Shown here: positions 26,804-41,327 of the stretch, piece by piece
Layout of the letters: every line of letters begins with the position of its first letter
Position numbering within the stretch: the first letter of the stretch is position 1
Assembly (NCBI GenBank): GCA_027315105.1
Contig: DAHUYP010000066.1
Coordinates: 1 to 48,836, forward strand
Length of the DNA: 48,836 nt
Reading direction: 5' to 3'
Origin: Gammaproteobacteria bacterium
GTDB taxonomy: Bacteria; Pseudomonadota; Gammaproteobacteria; Steroidobacterales; Steroidobacteraceae
The notes under the pieces: model-generated
The model's input: only the letters and a program-made list of their open reading frames with translations
The model's database searches: none
What the model was told of the DNA's origin: nothing
Translations under genes and position numbers: made by a program

Positions 26804-29800
26804 GCCCGACCTTCGTACATCTGCGGCTGCACACCGAATACTCGCTGATCGACAGCGTGGTGCGCGTCGATGAGCTCATGCAGGCGGTCGCGGCCGCGGA
26901 CATGCCGGCCGTGGCGCTGACGGATCAGTGCAACCTGTTCGCGATGGTGAAATTCTATCGCGCGGCGCTCGAGCGCGGCGTGCAGCCGATCATCGGCGTC
27001 GATCTGCTGTTGCGCGAAGCGGACGAGAAACAGGGACCCTCGCACTTCACCCTGTTGTGCCAGGACGCGACCGGCTATCGAAACCTGGCGCGGCTCGTCA
27101 GTCGGGCCTTTCTTGAAGGCCAGAATGCCGGCGGGCGGCCGCTGGTCGATCGCGCGTGGCTCGACGATGCCGGTACCGCGGGACTCATCATGCTCTCGGG
27201 GGCGGCCGACGGCGACATCGGACGCGCGCTGCTGCGCGAGCGCGAAGCGCAGGCCGAGCAGGCGCTCGATTTCTGGCTGGCGCGGTTCGGCGATCGGTTC
27301 TACCTCGAGCTGCAGCGCCTCGGGCGCCCGGAAGAGCACAGCTACCTGCCGGCGGCCCTGGAGCTTGCGGCGCGGCGCGCGCTGCCGGTGGTGGCCACCA
27401 ACGACGTGCGCTTTCTGCGTTCCGAGGACTTCGAGTCGCACGAGGCGCGGGTCTGCATCCACGACGGCACGCTGCTGGCCGATGCGACGCGCGTGCGTCG
27501 CTACACGCCGCAGCAATACCTGCGCAGCGCCGGGCAGATGCAGGCGCTGTTCGCGGATATCCCTGAAGCCCTGGCCAACACGGTGCAGATCGCACGCCGT
27601 TGCAGCCTGCAGCTGAAGCTCGGCCAGGCGCGGCTGCCGGATTACCCGGTGCCCGCTGGCGGCACGCCGAACCAGTTTCTGCGCCGCGAGGCGCAGCGAG
27701 GCCTCGAAGCGCGGCTGAGCGCGCTGGCGCTCGACGCCGGCGCCGCCGAGCGCTACCGCGCGCGACTCGGCGCCGAGCTCGACGTCATCTGCCCGATGGG
27801 GTTCGCGGGCTATTTCCTGATCGTCGCCGACTTCATCGGCTGGGCGCGCGAGCACGGCGTGCCCGTGGGACCGGGGCGCGGCTCGGGCGCCGGCTCGCTC
27901 GTGGCCTACGTACTGCGCATCACCGATATCGACCCGCTGCGCTATGACCTGCTGTTCGAGCGCTTTCTCAACCCCGAGCGCGTGTCGATGCCCGACTTCG
28001 ACGTCGATTTCTGCATGGAGGGCCGCGATCGCGTGATCGACTACGTGGCCGACAAGTACGGCCACGATCGCGTGTCGCAGATCATCACCTACGGCACCAT
28101 GGCCGCGAAAGCGGTGGTGCGCGACGTCGGCCGCGTGCTCGGGCATCCCTACGGCTTCGTCGACCGCATCGCCAAGCTCATTCCGTTCGAGCTCGGCATC
28201 ACACTCGACGATGCGCTCGGCAAGGAGCCGGAGCTCAAGCGTCTCTACCAGCAGGACGAGGAGGTGCGCAACCTGCTGGACCTGGCGCGATCGCTCGAAG
28301 GCCTGACGCGCAACGCCGGCAAGCATGCCGGCGGCGTGGTGATTGCGCCGTCGGTGCTGACCGATTTCACGCCGCTCTATTGCGAGAGCGGCGGCGGCAG
28401 CGTGATCACCCAGTTCGACAAGGACGATGTCGAGGCCGCCGGCCTGGTGAAATTCGATTTCCTCGGCCTGCGTACGCTCACGATCCTCGACTGGGCGATG
28501 GCGACCGTCAACGCCGAGCGCGCACGCGCCGGCGTGCCGGCGCTCGAACTCGGCAGCCTGCCGATGGATGACGCCGCGACCTACGCCTTGCTCAAGGCCT
28601 GCCGCACGACAGCCGTGTTCCAGCTCGAATCCCGCGGCATGAAGGACCTGATACGGCGGCTGCAGCCCGACCGGTTCGAGGACATCGTGGCGCTGGTGGC
28701 GCTGTTTCGGCCGGGTCCGCTGCAGTCTGGCATGGTGGATGACTTCATCAACCGCAAGCACGGCCGCGCCGATGCGGCCATCGACTATCTGCACCCGCAG
28801 CTCAAGCCGGTGCTGGCGCCGACCTACGGCGTGATCCTCTACCAGGAGCAGGTGATGCAGATCGCACAGGTGCTCGCCGGCTACACGCTCGGCGGGGCCG
28901 ATCTGCTGCGCCGGGCCATGGGCAAGAAAAAGCCCGAGGAAATGGCCAAACAGCGCTCGGTGTTCGTCGACGGCGCGCGTGCGCGCGGTGTCGATGAGCG
29001 GCTGGCGGCCCATATCTTCGACCTGATGGAGAAATTCGCCGGCTACGGCTTCAATAAGTCGCACTCCGCCGCCTACGCCTTGCTCTCCTATCAGACCGCG
29101 TATCTGAAGACACATCATGCCGCGGCCTTCATGGCGGCGGTGCTGTCGGCCGACATGGATCGCACGGACAAGATCGTCACGCTGATCGACGAATGTGCCA
29201 ATGTCGGCCTCGCGGTGCAGCCGCCGGACGTCAACAACTCGCGCTACGCGTTCGCGGTCGCCGACGAGCGCACCATCCGCTACGGGCTCGGTGCCATCAA
29301 GGGCGTCGGCCGCTCGGCAGTGGATGCGATCCTGGAGGAGCGGGATGCGCGCGGCCCATATCACGGACTGATCGATCTGTGCCGCCGCGTCGACCTGTCG
29401 CGGGTGAATCGCCGGGTGTTCGAGGCGCTGATTCGCTCCGGTTGTTTCGATGCCCTGACGCGCAATCGCGCCACGCTGCTGGCCAATCTGGACGAGGCCA
29501 TGCAGGCGGGGGAACAGAACGCCCGCAGCCACGCGGCCGGACAGGCGGACATCTTCGCTGTGGCAGCCGCCGGACCGGCGCCCGAGACCGCGACGCTCAG
29601 GCCGGTGCCCGAGTGGAACGCCTCGCAGCGGCTCGCCGGCGAGCGTGAGACCCTGGGGCTCTACCTGACGGGCCATCCGATCGCGCCGTACGAGGCGGAC
29701 CTGCGCTATCTGGGTTCCGGCCGCATCGCCGAATTTGCCGGCGAGCGGCCCGCCGGTCCGATCGATGCGGCGCGGGGCCATGCGGATGCGCGCACCGTGA

Positions 29801-30318
29801 CGCTGGCGGGCCTGATCCTCGAGGTGCGGCGGCGAGGCCCGCGTGTGAGCTTCATGCTCGATGATCGCAGCGGCCGCATGGAAGTGACGATGTTCGAAGA
29901 CGTCTACCAGCGCTACCGCGATCTGATCGTCAAGGACGCGTTGGTGCAGGTCGAAGGCGCCCTGCGTTTCGACGAATTCAGCGACGCCTGGCGGCTGGCG
30001 GCCCGGCAGGTACTGTCGCTCGATGCGGTGCGCGAGCGCCTGGCGCGCCAGCTCATCGTAGCCTGGCCCGAAGCCCCCGATGCCGCCGCGCTCTCGCAGC
30101 TGGAAGGGCTGCTGCGCGCCGCCTGCGGCGGACAATGCGCCGTGCTGCTGCGGCTTCGCTGCCGGGACGCCGTCGGTACCTTGAGCTTTGGCGAGGACTG
30201 GAAGGTGCGGCCGACCCGCGAGCTGCTCGAGCAGCTCGAGCATCTGGTCGGTGCGGGGCGGGTGCGGCTGGCCTACAGCCCGGAAGGCCTGTCCAGTTCG
30301 TCGGCGCTGGCGCACTGA
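26800..30318 (+). CDS. dnaE: DNA polymerase III alpha subunit
   Basis: This is the replicative polymerase. The N-terminal PHP domain starts [15 protein letters not shown]. The catalytic palm contains [16 protein letters not shown] and the acid triad region [19 protein letters not shown]. Next come [20 protein letters not shown], a helix-hairpin-helix segment ([17 protein letters not shown]) and an OB fold near [14 protein letters not shown]. The 1172 residues match E. coli (1160). The start overlaps rnhB (ATGA). No separate promoter is visible. Confidence 0.97.
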   Translation: MSPTFVHLRLHTEYSLIDSVVRVDELMQAVAAADMPAVALTDQCNLFAMVKFYRAALERGVQPIIGVDLLLREADEKQGPSHFTLLCQDATGYRNLARLVSRAFLEGQNAGGRPLVDRAWLDDAGTAGLIMLSGAADGDIGRALLREREAQAEQALDFWLARFGDRFYLELQRLGRPEEHSYLPAALELAARRALPVVATNDVRFLRSEDFESHEARVCIHDGTLLADATRVRRYTPQQYLRSAGQMQALFADIPEALANTVQIARRCSLQLKLGQARLPDYPVPAGGTPNQFLRREAQRGLEARLSALALDAGAAERYRARLGAELDVICPMGFAGYFLIVADFIGWAREHGVPVGPGRGSGAGSLVAYVLRITDIDPLRYDLLFERFLNPERVSMPDFDVDFCMEGRDRVIDYVADKYGHDRVSQIITYGTMAAKAVVRDVGRVLGHPYGFVDRIAKLIPFELGITLDDALGKEPELKRLYQQDEEVRNLLDLARSLEGLTRNAGKHAGGVVIAPSVLTDFTPLYCESGGGSVITQFDKDDVEAAGLVKFDFLGLRTLTILDWAMATVNAERARAGVPALELGSLPMDDAATYALLKACRTTAVFQLESRGMKDLIRRLQPDRFEDIVALVALFRPGPLQSGMVDDFINRKHGRADAAIDYLHPQLKPVLAPTYGVILYQEQVMQIAQVLAGYTLGGADLLRRAMGKKKPEEMAKQRSVFVDGARARGVDERLAAHIFDLMEKFAGYGFNKSHSAAYALLSYQTAYLKTHHAAAFMAAVLSADMDRTDKIVTLIDECANVGLAVQPPDVNNSRYAFAVADERTIRYGLGAIKGVGRSAVDAILEERDARGPYHGLIDLCRRVDLSRVNRRVFEALIRSGCFDALTRNRATLLANLDEAMQAGEQNARSHAAGQADIFAVAAAGPAPETATLRPVPEWNASQRLAGERETLGLYLTGHPIAPYEADLRYLGSGRIAEFAGERPAGPIDAARGHADARTVTLAGLILEVRRRGPRVSFMLDDRSGRMEVTMFEDVYQRYRDLIVKDALVQVEGALRFDEFSDAWRLAARQVLSLDAVRERLARQLIVAWPEAPDAAALSQLEGLLRAACGGQCAVLLRLRCRDAVGTLSFGEDWKVRPTRELLEQLEHLVGAGRVRLAYSPEGLSSSSALAH

Positions 30319-30408
30319 TTGCTGCGGCCGGCCGGGCGCCTTGCGCTTCCGGGCTCCAACCCCGTACCCTTCGGTCCGGCCTGAAATATACAAAGAGTCG
30401 CCCGCCAG

Positions 30409-31370
30409 ATGGCAGTCAGCTTCCTGGATTTTGAGCAGCCGATCGCCGAACTTGAGGCCAAGATCGAGGAGCTCGGCCACGTCACTTCCGACTCCAAGGT
30501 GAATATCGAGGAGGAGATCACCCGGCTGCGCGCCAAGAGCCATGCCCTCACCAAGTCGATCTTCTCCAACCTCACGCCATGGCAGATCACGCAGCTCGCG
30601 CGCCATCCCCAACGGCCCTACACGCTCGATTACATCGGCGCCATCCTGACCGATTTCCACGAGCTGCACGGCGACCGGATGTATGCCGACGACATGGCGA
30701 TCGTCGGCGGTCTGGCGCGGCTGGACGGCGCTCCGGTCATGGTCATCGGCCATCAGAAGGGCCGCGACACCAAGGAGCGCGTGCGGCGCAATTACGGCAT
30801 GCCCAAACCCGAGGGCTATCGCAAGGCGCTGCGCCTCATGAAGATGGCCGAGCGCTTCGGCTTGCCGCTGATCACCCTGATCGATACCCCGGGCGCGTAC
30901 CCGGGGGTCGGCTCCGAGGAGCGCGGGCAGAGCGAGGCGATTGCGCGCAATCTGTTCGAGATGTCGGCGCTCAAAGTGCCTATCGTCAGCGTGGTGATCG
31001 GTGAGGGCGGCTCGGGCGGCGCGCTGGCGATCGGAGTCTGCGACCGGCTGCTGATGCTGCAATTCAGCACTTATTCCGTGATCTCACCGGAAGGCTGCGC
31101 CTCGATCCTCTGGAAGAGCGCCGACAAGAAGGAAGTCGCGGCCGACGCGCTCAACCTGACGGCAGAGCGCCTGCGCGATCTGTCGTTGACCGACGAAGTG
31201 TTGCCCGAGCCGCTGGGCGGCGCGCACCGCGATCCGGTGCTCATGAGCAACGTGCTGCGCGAGGGCATCACCCGCCATCTCGCGCAGCTGCAGACCCTGA
31301 GCACCGAGGCGCTGATCGAGCAGCGCCTGGCGCGCATCGCCGCCTTCGGAGTGTACACCGAGAGCGCGCC

Positions 31371-31374
<4 letters not shown>
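30409..31374 (+). CDS. accA: AccA, acetyl-CoA carboxylase carboxyltransferase alpha subunit
   Basis: AccA with AccD forms the carboxyltransferase that makes malonyl-CoA for fatty-acid synthesis. The sequence begins [21 protein letters not shown]. Conserved blocks are [56 protein letters not shown] and [12 protein letters not shown]. At 321 residues it matches the family (319 in E. coli). A 90-base gap from dnaE holds only a weak promoter-like pair (TTGCGC 30341, TACCCT 30365), which I do not call. Confidence 0.97.
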
Positions 31375-36659
<5,285 letters not shown>

Positions 36660-36698
36660 TGCCGGCCCGCGGCCCCGCGGTGCTAGGCTAGCAGCGCC

Positions 36699-37034
36699 AT
36701 GAAGTGGCTTGCCACCGCCCTGCTCGCCGCGTTGCTGCTGCTGCAGTACCGGCTCTGGCTGTCGAACGACGGCATGCGCGAGGTGCGGCGGCTGCAGGCT
36801 GCCGTGAGCGCACAGCAGGCCGAGAACGCGCGGCTGACGGAGCGCAACCGGCAGTTGGCGGCCGAAGTGCATGATCTGAAGCAGGGCTATGCGGCGCTCG
36901 AGGAGCGCGCGCGCAGCGATCTCGGCATGATCGCCGGCGGTGAGACCTTCTACCAGGTCGTGCCGCCGAAGCCGTCCGCGCCCCCCGTGCCGCCGCCGTT
37001 GCAGAGCCCGCAGCGCACTGCGGCGGCGCGCTAG
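36699..37034 (+). CDS. ftsB: FtsB, cell division protein
   Basis: FtsB is a small bitopic divisome protein that pairs with FtsL and FtsQ. The 111 residues have one N-terminal membrane helix (ATALLAALLLLQYRLWL). A periplasmic coiled coil of Arg, Gln, Leu and Glu heptads follows to about residue 65. The conserved RSDLGMIAGGETFYQVV block comes next, and a Pro-rich tail ends the protein. Its place between eno and ispD supports the call, since sequence identity in this family is low. Confidence 0.93.
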   Translation: MKWLATALLAALLLLQYRLWLSNDGMREVRRLQAAVSAQQAENARLTERNRQLAAEVHDLKQGYAALEERARSDLGMIAGGETFYQVVPPKPSAPPVPPPLQSPQRTAAAR

Positions 37035-37075
37035 GCGCGGCTGGCTTGGGCGCCGCCGGACCTTCCGAAGCACGC

Positions 37076-37786
37076 GTGCGCTACTGGCTCGTCATGCCGG
37101 CTGCGGGCGCGGGACGGCGATTCGGCGGCGCCAAGCAATACGCCCGGCTCGGCGCGCACACGGTGCTCGAGGCGGCGCTGGCGCCGTTCCTGGCCGATGG
37201 GCAATGCGCCGGCGGCAGCCTAATGCTCGCGGGCGACGATCCGCACCGCGAACAGCTCCAGCGGCGGCTACCCGCGCGCTTCGAGCTGGTCGACGGCGGC
37301 AGGGAGCGCATGCACTCGGTGCATCGGGGCCTGAGCGCCCTGCAGGCGCGCTGCAGCAGCGACGATTGGGTGCTGGTGCACGATGCCGCGCGGCCGCTGT
37401 TGAGTTCGGCCGATCTGGCGCGGCTGCTGCAGATCGGTTCCGCGGACCCGGTCGGGGCGTTGCTGGCCACGCCGGTCGCCGACACCGTCAAGCGCGTGCA
37501 GCCGGCCGACGCTGCCGCCGGCCCGCCGCGCTGGATCGAGACCGTGGCGCGCGAGTCGCTCTGGCTGGCGCAGACGCCGCAGATGTTCCGTTACGCGCCG
37601 TTGCGCGCGGCGCTCGAACACGCGATCGCGGCCGGCCGGACGCCGACCGATGAGGCGCAGGCGATGGAGTGGAGCGGCCTGGCGGGGCTGCTGGTGCCGG
37701 CGCAGGACAGCAACCTCAAGGTCACGACGCACGCCGACCTGCTGCTCGCGCAGGCCATTCTGGCGGCGCGCGCCGCGGCGGGGTGA
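37076..37786 (+). CDS. ispD: IspD, MEP cytidylyltransferase
   Basis: It attaches CMP to methylerythritol 4-phosphate in the third MEP-pathway step. The CTP-binding loop is VMPAAGAGRRFGGAKQYARL; other marks are VLVHDAARPLL, ATPVADTVKRV and TPQMFRYAPL, with PTDEAQAMEWSG near the end. I prefer GTG 37076 (236 residues), which starts just before the loop. TTG 37046 would add 10 residues, and neither start has a strong ribosome site. ispF follows after an unusually long 169-base gap that holds an inverted repeat. Confidence 0.94.
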   Translation: MRYWLVMPAAGAGRRFGGAKQYARLGAHTVLEAALAPFLADGQCAGGSLMLAGDDPHREQLQRRLPARFELVDGGRERMHSVHRGLSALQARCSSDDWVLVHDAARPLLSSADLARLLQIGSADPVGALLATPVADTVKRVQPADAAAGPPRWIETVARESLWLAQTPQMFRYAPLRAALEHAIAAGRTPTDEAQAMEWSGLAGLLVPAQDSNLKVTTHADLLLAQAILAARAAAG

Positions 37787-37817
37787 GTCACGCGGGGCCA
37801 CCTGGCGCGCCAGCATT

Positions 37818-37865
37818 CGAATCCGGCCGGGCGTTCTTTATGGTCAAAATGCACGGCCGGATTCG
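37818..37865 (+). repeat. 13-bp inverted repeat in the ispD-ispF gap
   Basis: CGAATCCGGCCG (37818-37829) is the exact reverse complement of CGGCCGGATTCG (37854-37865). One more T-A pair extends it outward (37817/37866), and two G-C pairs follow inside after a mismatch. The 16-24 base loop is AT-rich (TTCTTTATGGTCAAAA). No T-run follows, so this is not a simple terminator. An operator, an mRNA-stabilising hairpin or a dispersed palindromic repeat are all possible. Confidence 0.8.
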
Positions 37866-37955
37866 ATATATTCACACGACATTCTGCGCTGCATGGACCC
37901 TGGGGCGTGGCGCACGCGCCGCCGGCAGCGGCAGCGCGATATGCGGGAGGACGAG

Positions 37956-38438
37956 ATGGTGAGAGTCGGCTCAGGATTTGACGTCCACGCGTTTGGACCG
38001 GGGGACACCATCGTGCTCGGCGGAGTGCGCATTGCATATAGCCGCGGACTCATCGCCCATTCCGACGGCGACGTGCTGTTGCACGCGCTGGTCGACGCGC
38101 TGCTCGGTGCTGCGGGCCTGGGCGATATCGGCCAGCATTTTCCCGACACGGATCCGCGCTGGAAGGGCGCCGATAGCACGCGCTTCCTGGCGGCGACGCT
38201 GGAGATGCTCACACGGCGCGAGCAGCGGGTGGTGAATGCCGATCTGACGCTGCTCGCCCAGGCGCCGAAGATTGCGCCATGGCGCGACGAGATTCGGCGC
38301 AACCTCGCCAGCAGGCTCTCTCTGCCGGAATCACGCGTGAGTCTCAAAGCCACGACGACCGAGCATCTGGGATTCATCGGTCGCAACGAGGGCCTGGCGG
38401 CAATGGCCACGGTCCTGATCGACGGACCGGATCGTTGA
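37956..38438 (+). CDS. ispF: IspF, MECDP synthase
   Basis: It cyclises the MEP-pathway intermediate to 2-C-methyl-D-erythritol 2,4-cyclodiphosphate with loss of CMP. The metal site is in VGSGFDVHAFG (Asp and His) and LIAHSDGDVLLHALVDALLG; GDIGQHFPDTDPRWKGADS and KATTTEHLGFIGRNEG are further hallmarks. ATG 37956 has GGGAGG at 37945-37950 with 5-base spacing and gives 160 residues; an ATG five codons earlier is not needed. The strong ribosome site suggests independent translation rather than coupling to ispD. Confidence 0.97.
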   Translation: MVRVGSGFDVHAFGPGDTIVLGGVRIAYSRGLIAHSDGDVLLHALVDALLGAAGLGDIGQHFPDTDPRWKGADSTRFLAATLEMLTRREQRVVNADLTLLAQAPKIAPWRDEIRRNLASRLSLPESRVSLKATTTEHLGFIGRNEGLAAMATVLIDGPDR

Positions 38439-38440
38439 TG

Positions 38441-38457
38441 GCCGCAGGCGCTGCGGC
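38441..38457 (+). terminator. Short symmetric hairpin between convergent ispF and smr
   Basis: GCCGCAG and CTGCGGC form a perfect 7-bp stem around a 3-base loop in the 20-base gap between two converging genes. There is no T-run on either strand, so it is a weak candidate for a bidirectional transcription end. Confidence 0.3.
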
Positions 38458-38458
38458 G

Positions 38459-39013
38459 TCACGAACGGCCGAGCAACACCAGTGTGGCACCGGTGCCGCC
38501 GGCCGCCGGCCGCGCCGAGGCGAACGCCAGCACCGGATCGGCGCGCCGCAGCAGAGCGTTGACGGTGTTCTTGAGCACCGGTCCGCGGGTGCCGGAGCGC
38601 AGTCCCTTGCCGTGGATCACGCGCACGCAGCGCTGCTCGCGCAGGCGCGCATCGCGCAGGAACGCGCCCAGCTGCACCGCGGCCTCGCCGGCGGTCAGAC
38701 CGTGCAGATCGATCTCCGCCTCGATGCGGTAGTGACCGCGGCGCAGCCGGCGCAGCACGGTATCGGGGACACCAGCACGGCGAAACAGCAGCTCATCGCC
38801 CGGTTGAATCTCGTGCAGATCGGCGCCCGTGCCCAGGCTCTCGAGCAGCACCGCGGCGCGCTCGGCGCGCGCGAATCGGGCGCGCGGGCGGGCGGCGCGC
38901 CGCGCCGGCGGCGCGCGCCGGGACTCCTTGAGCGGCTGCACGCCCTGCATGGCGCGCCGAAACAGCTCGGCCTCATCCTCCTCCCCCTCGAGCTCGTCGT
39001 CCTCGTGGCTCAT
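38459..39013 (-). CDS. Smr-domain protein (SmrA/MutS2 C-terminal type)
   Basis: The C-terminal half is an Smr domain, with EIDLHGLTAGEAAVQLGAFL and the HGKGLRS loop; such domains often have nuclease activity. The N-terminal half is acidic first (DDELEGEEDEAELF), then very basic (Arg/Ala-rich around residue 45), a layout seen in stand-alone Smr proteins of this class. I start at ATG 39013 because GGAG lies upstream on the minus strand. ATG 39040 adds 9 residues but has no ribosome site, and a TATACT box (39044-39049, minus) lies only 3 bases before it. The substrate is unknown. Confidence 0.9.
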   Translation of the reverse strand: MSHEDDELEGEEDEAELFRRAMQGVQPLKESRRAPPARRAARPRARFARAERAAVLLESLGTGADLHEIQPGDELLFRRAGVPDTVLRRLRRGHYRIEAEIDLHGLTAGEAAVQLGAFLRDARLREQRCVRVIHGKGLRSGTRGPVLKNTVNALLRRADPVLAFASARPAAGGTGATLVLLGRS

Positions 39014-39117
39014 CGCTTCTCGCTCCGGGTGCTGCGGCATTGAAGTATATTGGTGGCCCTCGTGCCAACCGTGGCGCTTGAGAGATCGCCCGCCCTGGTC
39101 GGTGGAAATACCTGTCC

Positions 39118-39870
39118 GTGAAAATACTCGTCAGCAACGATGACGGCTATCGAGCCGAGGGCATCACGCGCCTGCGCGCCGCGCTGGCGCCGCTGGGCGA
39201 GGTGACCGTGGTGGCCCCGGACCGCAATCGCAGCGGCGCCGGCAACTCACTCACGCTCGACGTGCCGCTGCGGGTATTCGAGGCCGAGCCGGGCCTGCAC
39301 TACGTCGCCGGCACGCCCACCGACTGCGTGCACCTGGCGATCTCCGGTGCGTTTGCGTTCGAGTTCGACATGGTGGCCTCCGGCATCAACGACGGCGCCA
39401 ATCTGGGCGATGACGTGCTGTATTCGGGTACGGTGGCGGCGGCGATCGAGGGGCGCTTTCTGGGGCTGCCGACGGTGGCGGTTTCCCTGTGCACCTCCCC
39501 GGGCAGTGCTCGACATTTCGATGCCGCGGCGCGCGTCGCGCACACGCTGGTGTCGGCGGTGCTGCAGCGCTCGCTCGATCCGGCGCTGATTCTCAACGTC
39601 AACGTGCCCGATCGGCCGTACGAGGAGCTGGCGGGCTATGCGAGTACGCGCCTGGGATTCCGGCACCGCTCCGACGCGGTCGTGGCGGCCCGCGATCCGC
39701 GCGGCAATCCGGTCTACTGGATCGGCCCGGCCGGCGAGGGAGCGGACGCCGGGGCAGGTACCGATTTTCATGCGGTCGCGAACGGCTTCGTATCGGTGAC
39801 CCCGCTGTCGATCGACCTGACGCGTCACGTGGTCCTGCCGACGCTCGCGCGCTGGCTGGAAGCGCTGTGA
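39118..39870 (+). CDS. surE: SurE, 5'/3'-nucleotidase
   Basis: SurE is a metal-dependent phosphatase acting on nucleoside monophosphates, linked to stationary-phase survival. A GTG start leads directly into [15 protein letters not shown], where the Asp pair binds metal. [13 protein letters not shown], the [10 protein letters not shown] loop and [20 protein letters not shown] follow. The 250 residues match the family. pcm follows after 25 bases, the classic surE-pcm pairing. Confidence 0.96.
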   Translation: MKILVSNDDGYRAEGITRLRAALAPLGEVTVVAPDRNRSGAGNSLTLDVPLRVFEAEPGLHYVAGTPTDCVHLAISGAFAFEFDMVASGINDGANLGDDVLYSGTVAAAIEGRFLGLPTVAVSLCTSPGSARHFDAAARVAHTLVSAVLQRSLDPALILNVNVPDRPYEELAGYASTRLGFRHRSDAVVAARDPRGNPVYWIGPAGEGADAGAGTDFHAVANGFVSVTPLSIDLTRHVVLPTLARWLEAL

Positions 39871-39895
39871 GCGGCGGCAGCACGGGCGGCGCGCC

Positions 39896-40558
39896 ATGAG
39901 CGATTCACGCCTGGCCGGCATCGGCATGACCTCCGCGCGCACGCGCGACCGGCTGGTACAGCGGCTGCGCGAGCAGGGCATCGCCAATCTTTCGGTGCTC
40001 GATCGCGTGCGCAACGTGCCGCGGCATATATTCGTCGATGAGGCGCTCTCGAGCCGGGCGTACGAGGACACGGCCCTGCCGATCGGCTTTGGGCAGACCA
40101 TCTCGCAGCCCTATATCGTCGCGCGCATGACCGAGGCGTTGCTCGAGGGCGGCCCGCTGGCCAGGGTGCTGGAGATCGGCACCGGCTGCGGCTACCAGAG
40201 CGCCGTGCTGGCGCCACTGGTCGGCAGGGTGTATTCGATCGAGCGCATCGAGGCGCTGCATAAGCGCGCGCGCGCGCGGCTCAAGGAGCTGCAGATCCGC
40301 AATGTACGCTTGCGGCATGGCGACGGCGCGCAGGGCTGGAAGTCCCAGGCGCCGTTCGATGGCATCCTGGTGGCCGCCGCGCCGCTCACCATTCCGGAGA
40401 CGCTGGTCGGACAGTTGGCCGCGGGAGGCCGGCTGATCATGCCCGTCGGGCCCGAGGGCGAACAACAGCTGGTCCGGCTCACGCGCCGCGAGCAGGGCAT
40501 CGAGCGTCGTGTACTCGGTCCCGTGTCCTTCGTGCCGCTGCTGGGCGGTGTCGGCTGA
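39896..40558 (+). CDS. pcm: Protein-L-isoaspartate O-methyltransferase
   Basis: Pcm methylates isoaspartyl residues to start repair of aged proteins. SAM motif I is [18 protein letters not shown]. Upstream are RHIFVDEAL and [15 protein letters not shown], and downstream [21 protein letters not shown], all typical. It is 220 residues long. In many gammaproteobacteria surE-pcm leads on to nlpD and rpoS; here neither follows, and the next 379 bases are non-coding. Confidence 0.96.
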   Translation: MSDSRLAGIGMTSARTRDRLVQRLREQGIANLSVLDRVRNVPRHIFVDEALSSRAYEDTALPIGFGQTISQPYIVARMTEALLEGGPLARVLEIGTGCGYQSAVLAPLVGRVYSIERIEALHKRARARLKELQIRNVRLRHGDGAQGWKSQAPFDGILVAAAPLTIPETLVGQLAAGGRLIMPVGPEGEQQLVRLTRREQGIERRVLGPVSFVPLLGGVG

Positions 40559-40656
40559 CGGCGTGTGGTTTCGGCGTCGCAGCGGCGCCCCGGCCCGCTC
40601 TCGATGCTGCCGCGGGACCGTAATTCCCGCTGTTCGGGCGCGAAAACCACGCGGAC

Positions 40657-40686
40657 TTGTCAACCTCCGAGCCCCGCGGTTACTAT
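40657..40686 (+). promoter_or_regulatory. Orphan sigma-70-like promoter
   Basis: TTGTCA (40657-40662) and TACTAT (40681-40686) are 18 bases apart. Transcription would start near 40693, about 35 bases before the inverted-repeat element. No protein gene follows on this strand for more than 600 bases. Confidence 0.45.
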
Positions 40687-40727
40687 CCGGCCCCTTGTCT
40701 GCGTTTGACGACATCCGTTTCTGGCGA

Positions 40728-40915
40728 GGGGGGCACGCGAAGAAGGCACGGGGGCAAAAGGAGGAAGACCGAATTTGAGAGCAACAATAAAAACGTGTAT
40801 TCCAGAACGAGAACAAAAAGCTGAGCGCGAAGACAATCACCGGGTCGTCAGCCGCGGGTGATTGGGGGCTGTCGAGCGATCTTTCTCTCCCCTGTGCCTT
40901 CTTCGGGTGCACCTC
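40728..40915 (+). repeat. Long inverted-repeat element (MITE-like or structured RNA)
   Basis: The arm 40738-40754 (CGAAGAAGGCACGGGGG) matches the reverse complement of 40889-40905 at 16 of 17 positions. Pairing continues outward with mismatches to 40728/40915. Inside, CAATCACC (40834-40841) pairs with GGTGATTG (40857-40864). The core around 40760-40830 is visibly richer in A than the flanks. I see no transposase and no clear target-site duplication. It may be a non-autonomous element remnant or a folded RNA made from the upstream promoter. Confidence 0.6.
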
Positions 40916-40937
40916 ATTGCCGGCGGTGCGAGGACTG

Positions 40938-41306
40938 CTAAGGAATCAGTCCCGCTGCCACCGAGCGCTCCTCGTTGGCGAGGATGTTATAGGTGCGGCA
41001 GGCCGCTCCCAGGCTCATGCATTCGAGGGCGACGCCGCGAGCGCGGCATGCGGCGCGCAGCTCGGCGCGCGGGAAAGCGTGTGTCTCACCGGCGCCCAGC
41101 AGCACGATGCTGGTGCGCAGCGCCAATAGCGGCTCGAGCTGCGCCACGGTCAGCTCCTCGATCGAGACCGCATGCCAATCGCACTGCAGCCGTTGCGCCG
41201 TGACGATGCAGGGGCGCGTGAGCTGCCGTTCGCCGATGACGATGACGCCGTCACCGTAGCGGCGGACCAGGTTGATGCGTGGGTCGGAGTCGAGTACCAG
41301 ACGCAT
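40938..41306 (-). CDS. Mth938-like domain protein (DUF498 family)
   Basis: The 122 residues from ATG 41306 match the small Mth938/NDUFAF3-like fold: LVLDSDPRINLVRRYGDGVI at the N-terminus, CIVTAQRL, SIVLLGAGETHAFP and the ending SLGAACRTYNILANEERSVAA. A longer open frame upstream is only a shadow of the opposite genes. Bacterial members have no settled function. The gene diverges from the next one, with only 21 bases between the two proposed start codons. Confidence 0.85.
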   Translation of the reverse strand: MRLVLDSDPRINLVRRYGDGVIVIGERQLTRPCIVTAQRLQCDWHAVSIEELTVAQLEPLLALRTSIVLLGAGETHAFPRAELRAACRARGVALECMSLGAACRTYNILANEERSVAAGLIP

Positions 41307-41327
41307 GACCGCGTACGATACGCCATC

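Larger units (their letters stand above)
40559..40937 (+). other. 379-base non-coding gap after pcm
   Basis: No credible protein gene is present. The first 100 bases hold small hairpins (GTGGTTT 40565-40571 with AAACCAC 40644-40650; CGGGA with TCCCG near 40612-40628). A sigma-70-like promoter follows at 40657-40686, then a long inverted repeat (40728-40915) around an AT-richer core. A 28-codon frame from TTG 40775, preceded by AAGGAGG, exists but its peptide resembles nothing I know. Confidence 0.7.

Noticed and set aside
26683-31062. 1459-codon open frame on the minus strand opposite dnaE and accA
   Set aside because: A shadow of GC-rich coding DNA: the composition is dominated by His, Arg, Gln and Ala, with no motif, while both plus-strand genes are certain.
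37843-37872. TATATT at 37867 as the -10 of an ispF promoter
   Set aside because: No -35-like hexamer at 16-18 bases; the AT-rich patch overlaps the inverted repeat and is better reported as such.
40775-40861. 28-codon frame from TTG 40775 with AAGGAGG upstream
   Set aside because: The ribosome-like sequence is attractive, but the peptide is unrecognised and lies between the arms of an inverted repeat. Reported as part of the gap, not as a gene.
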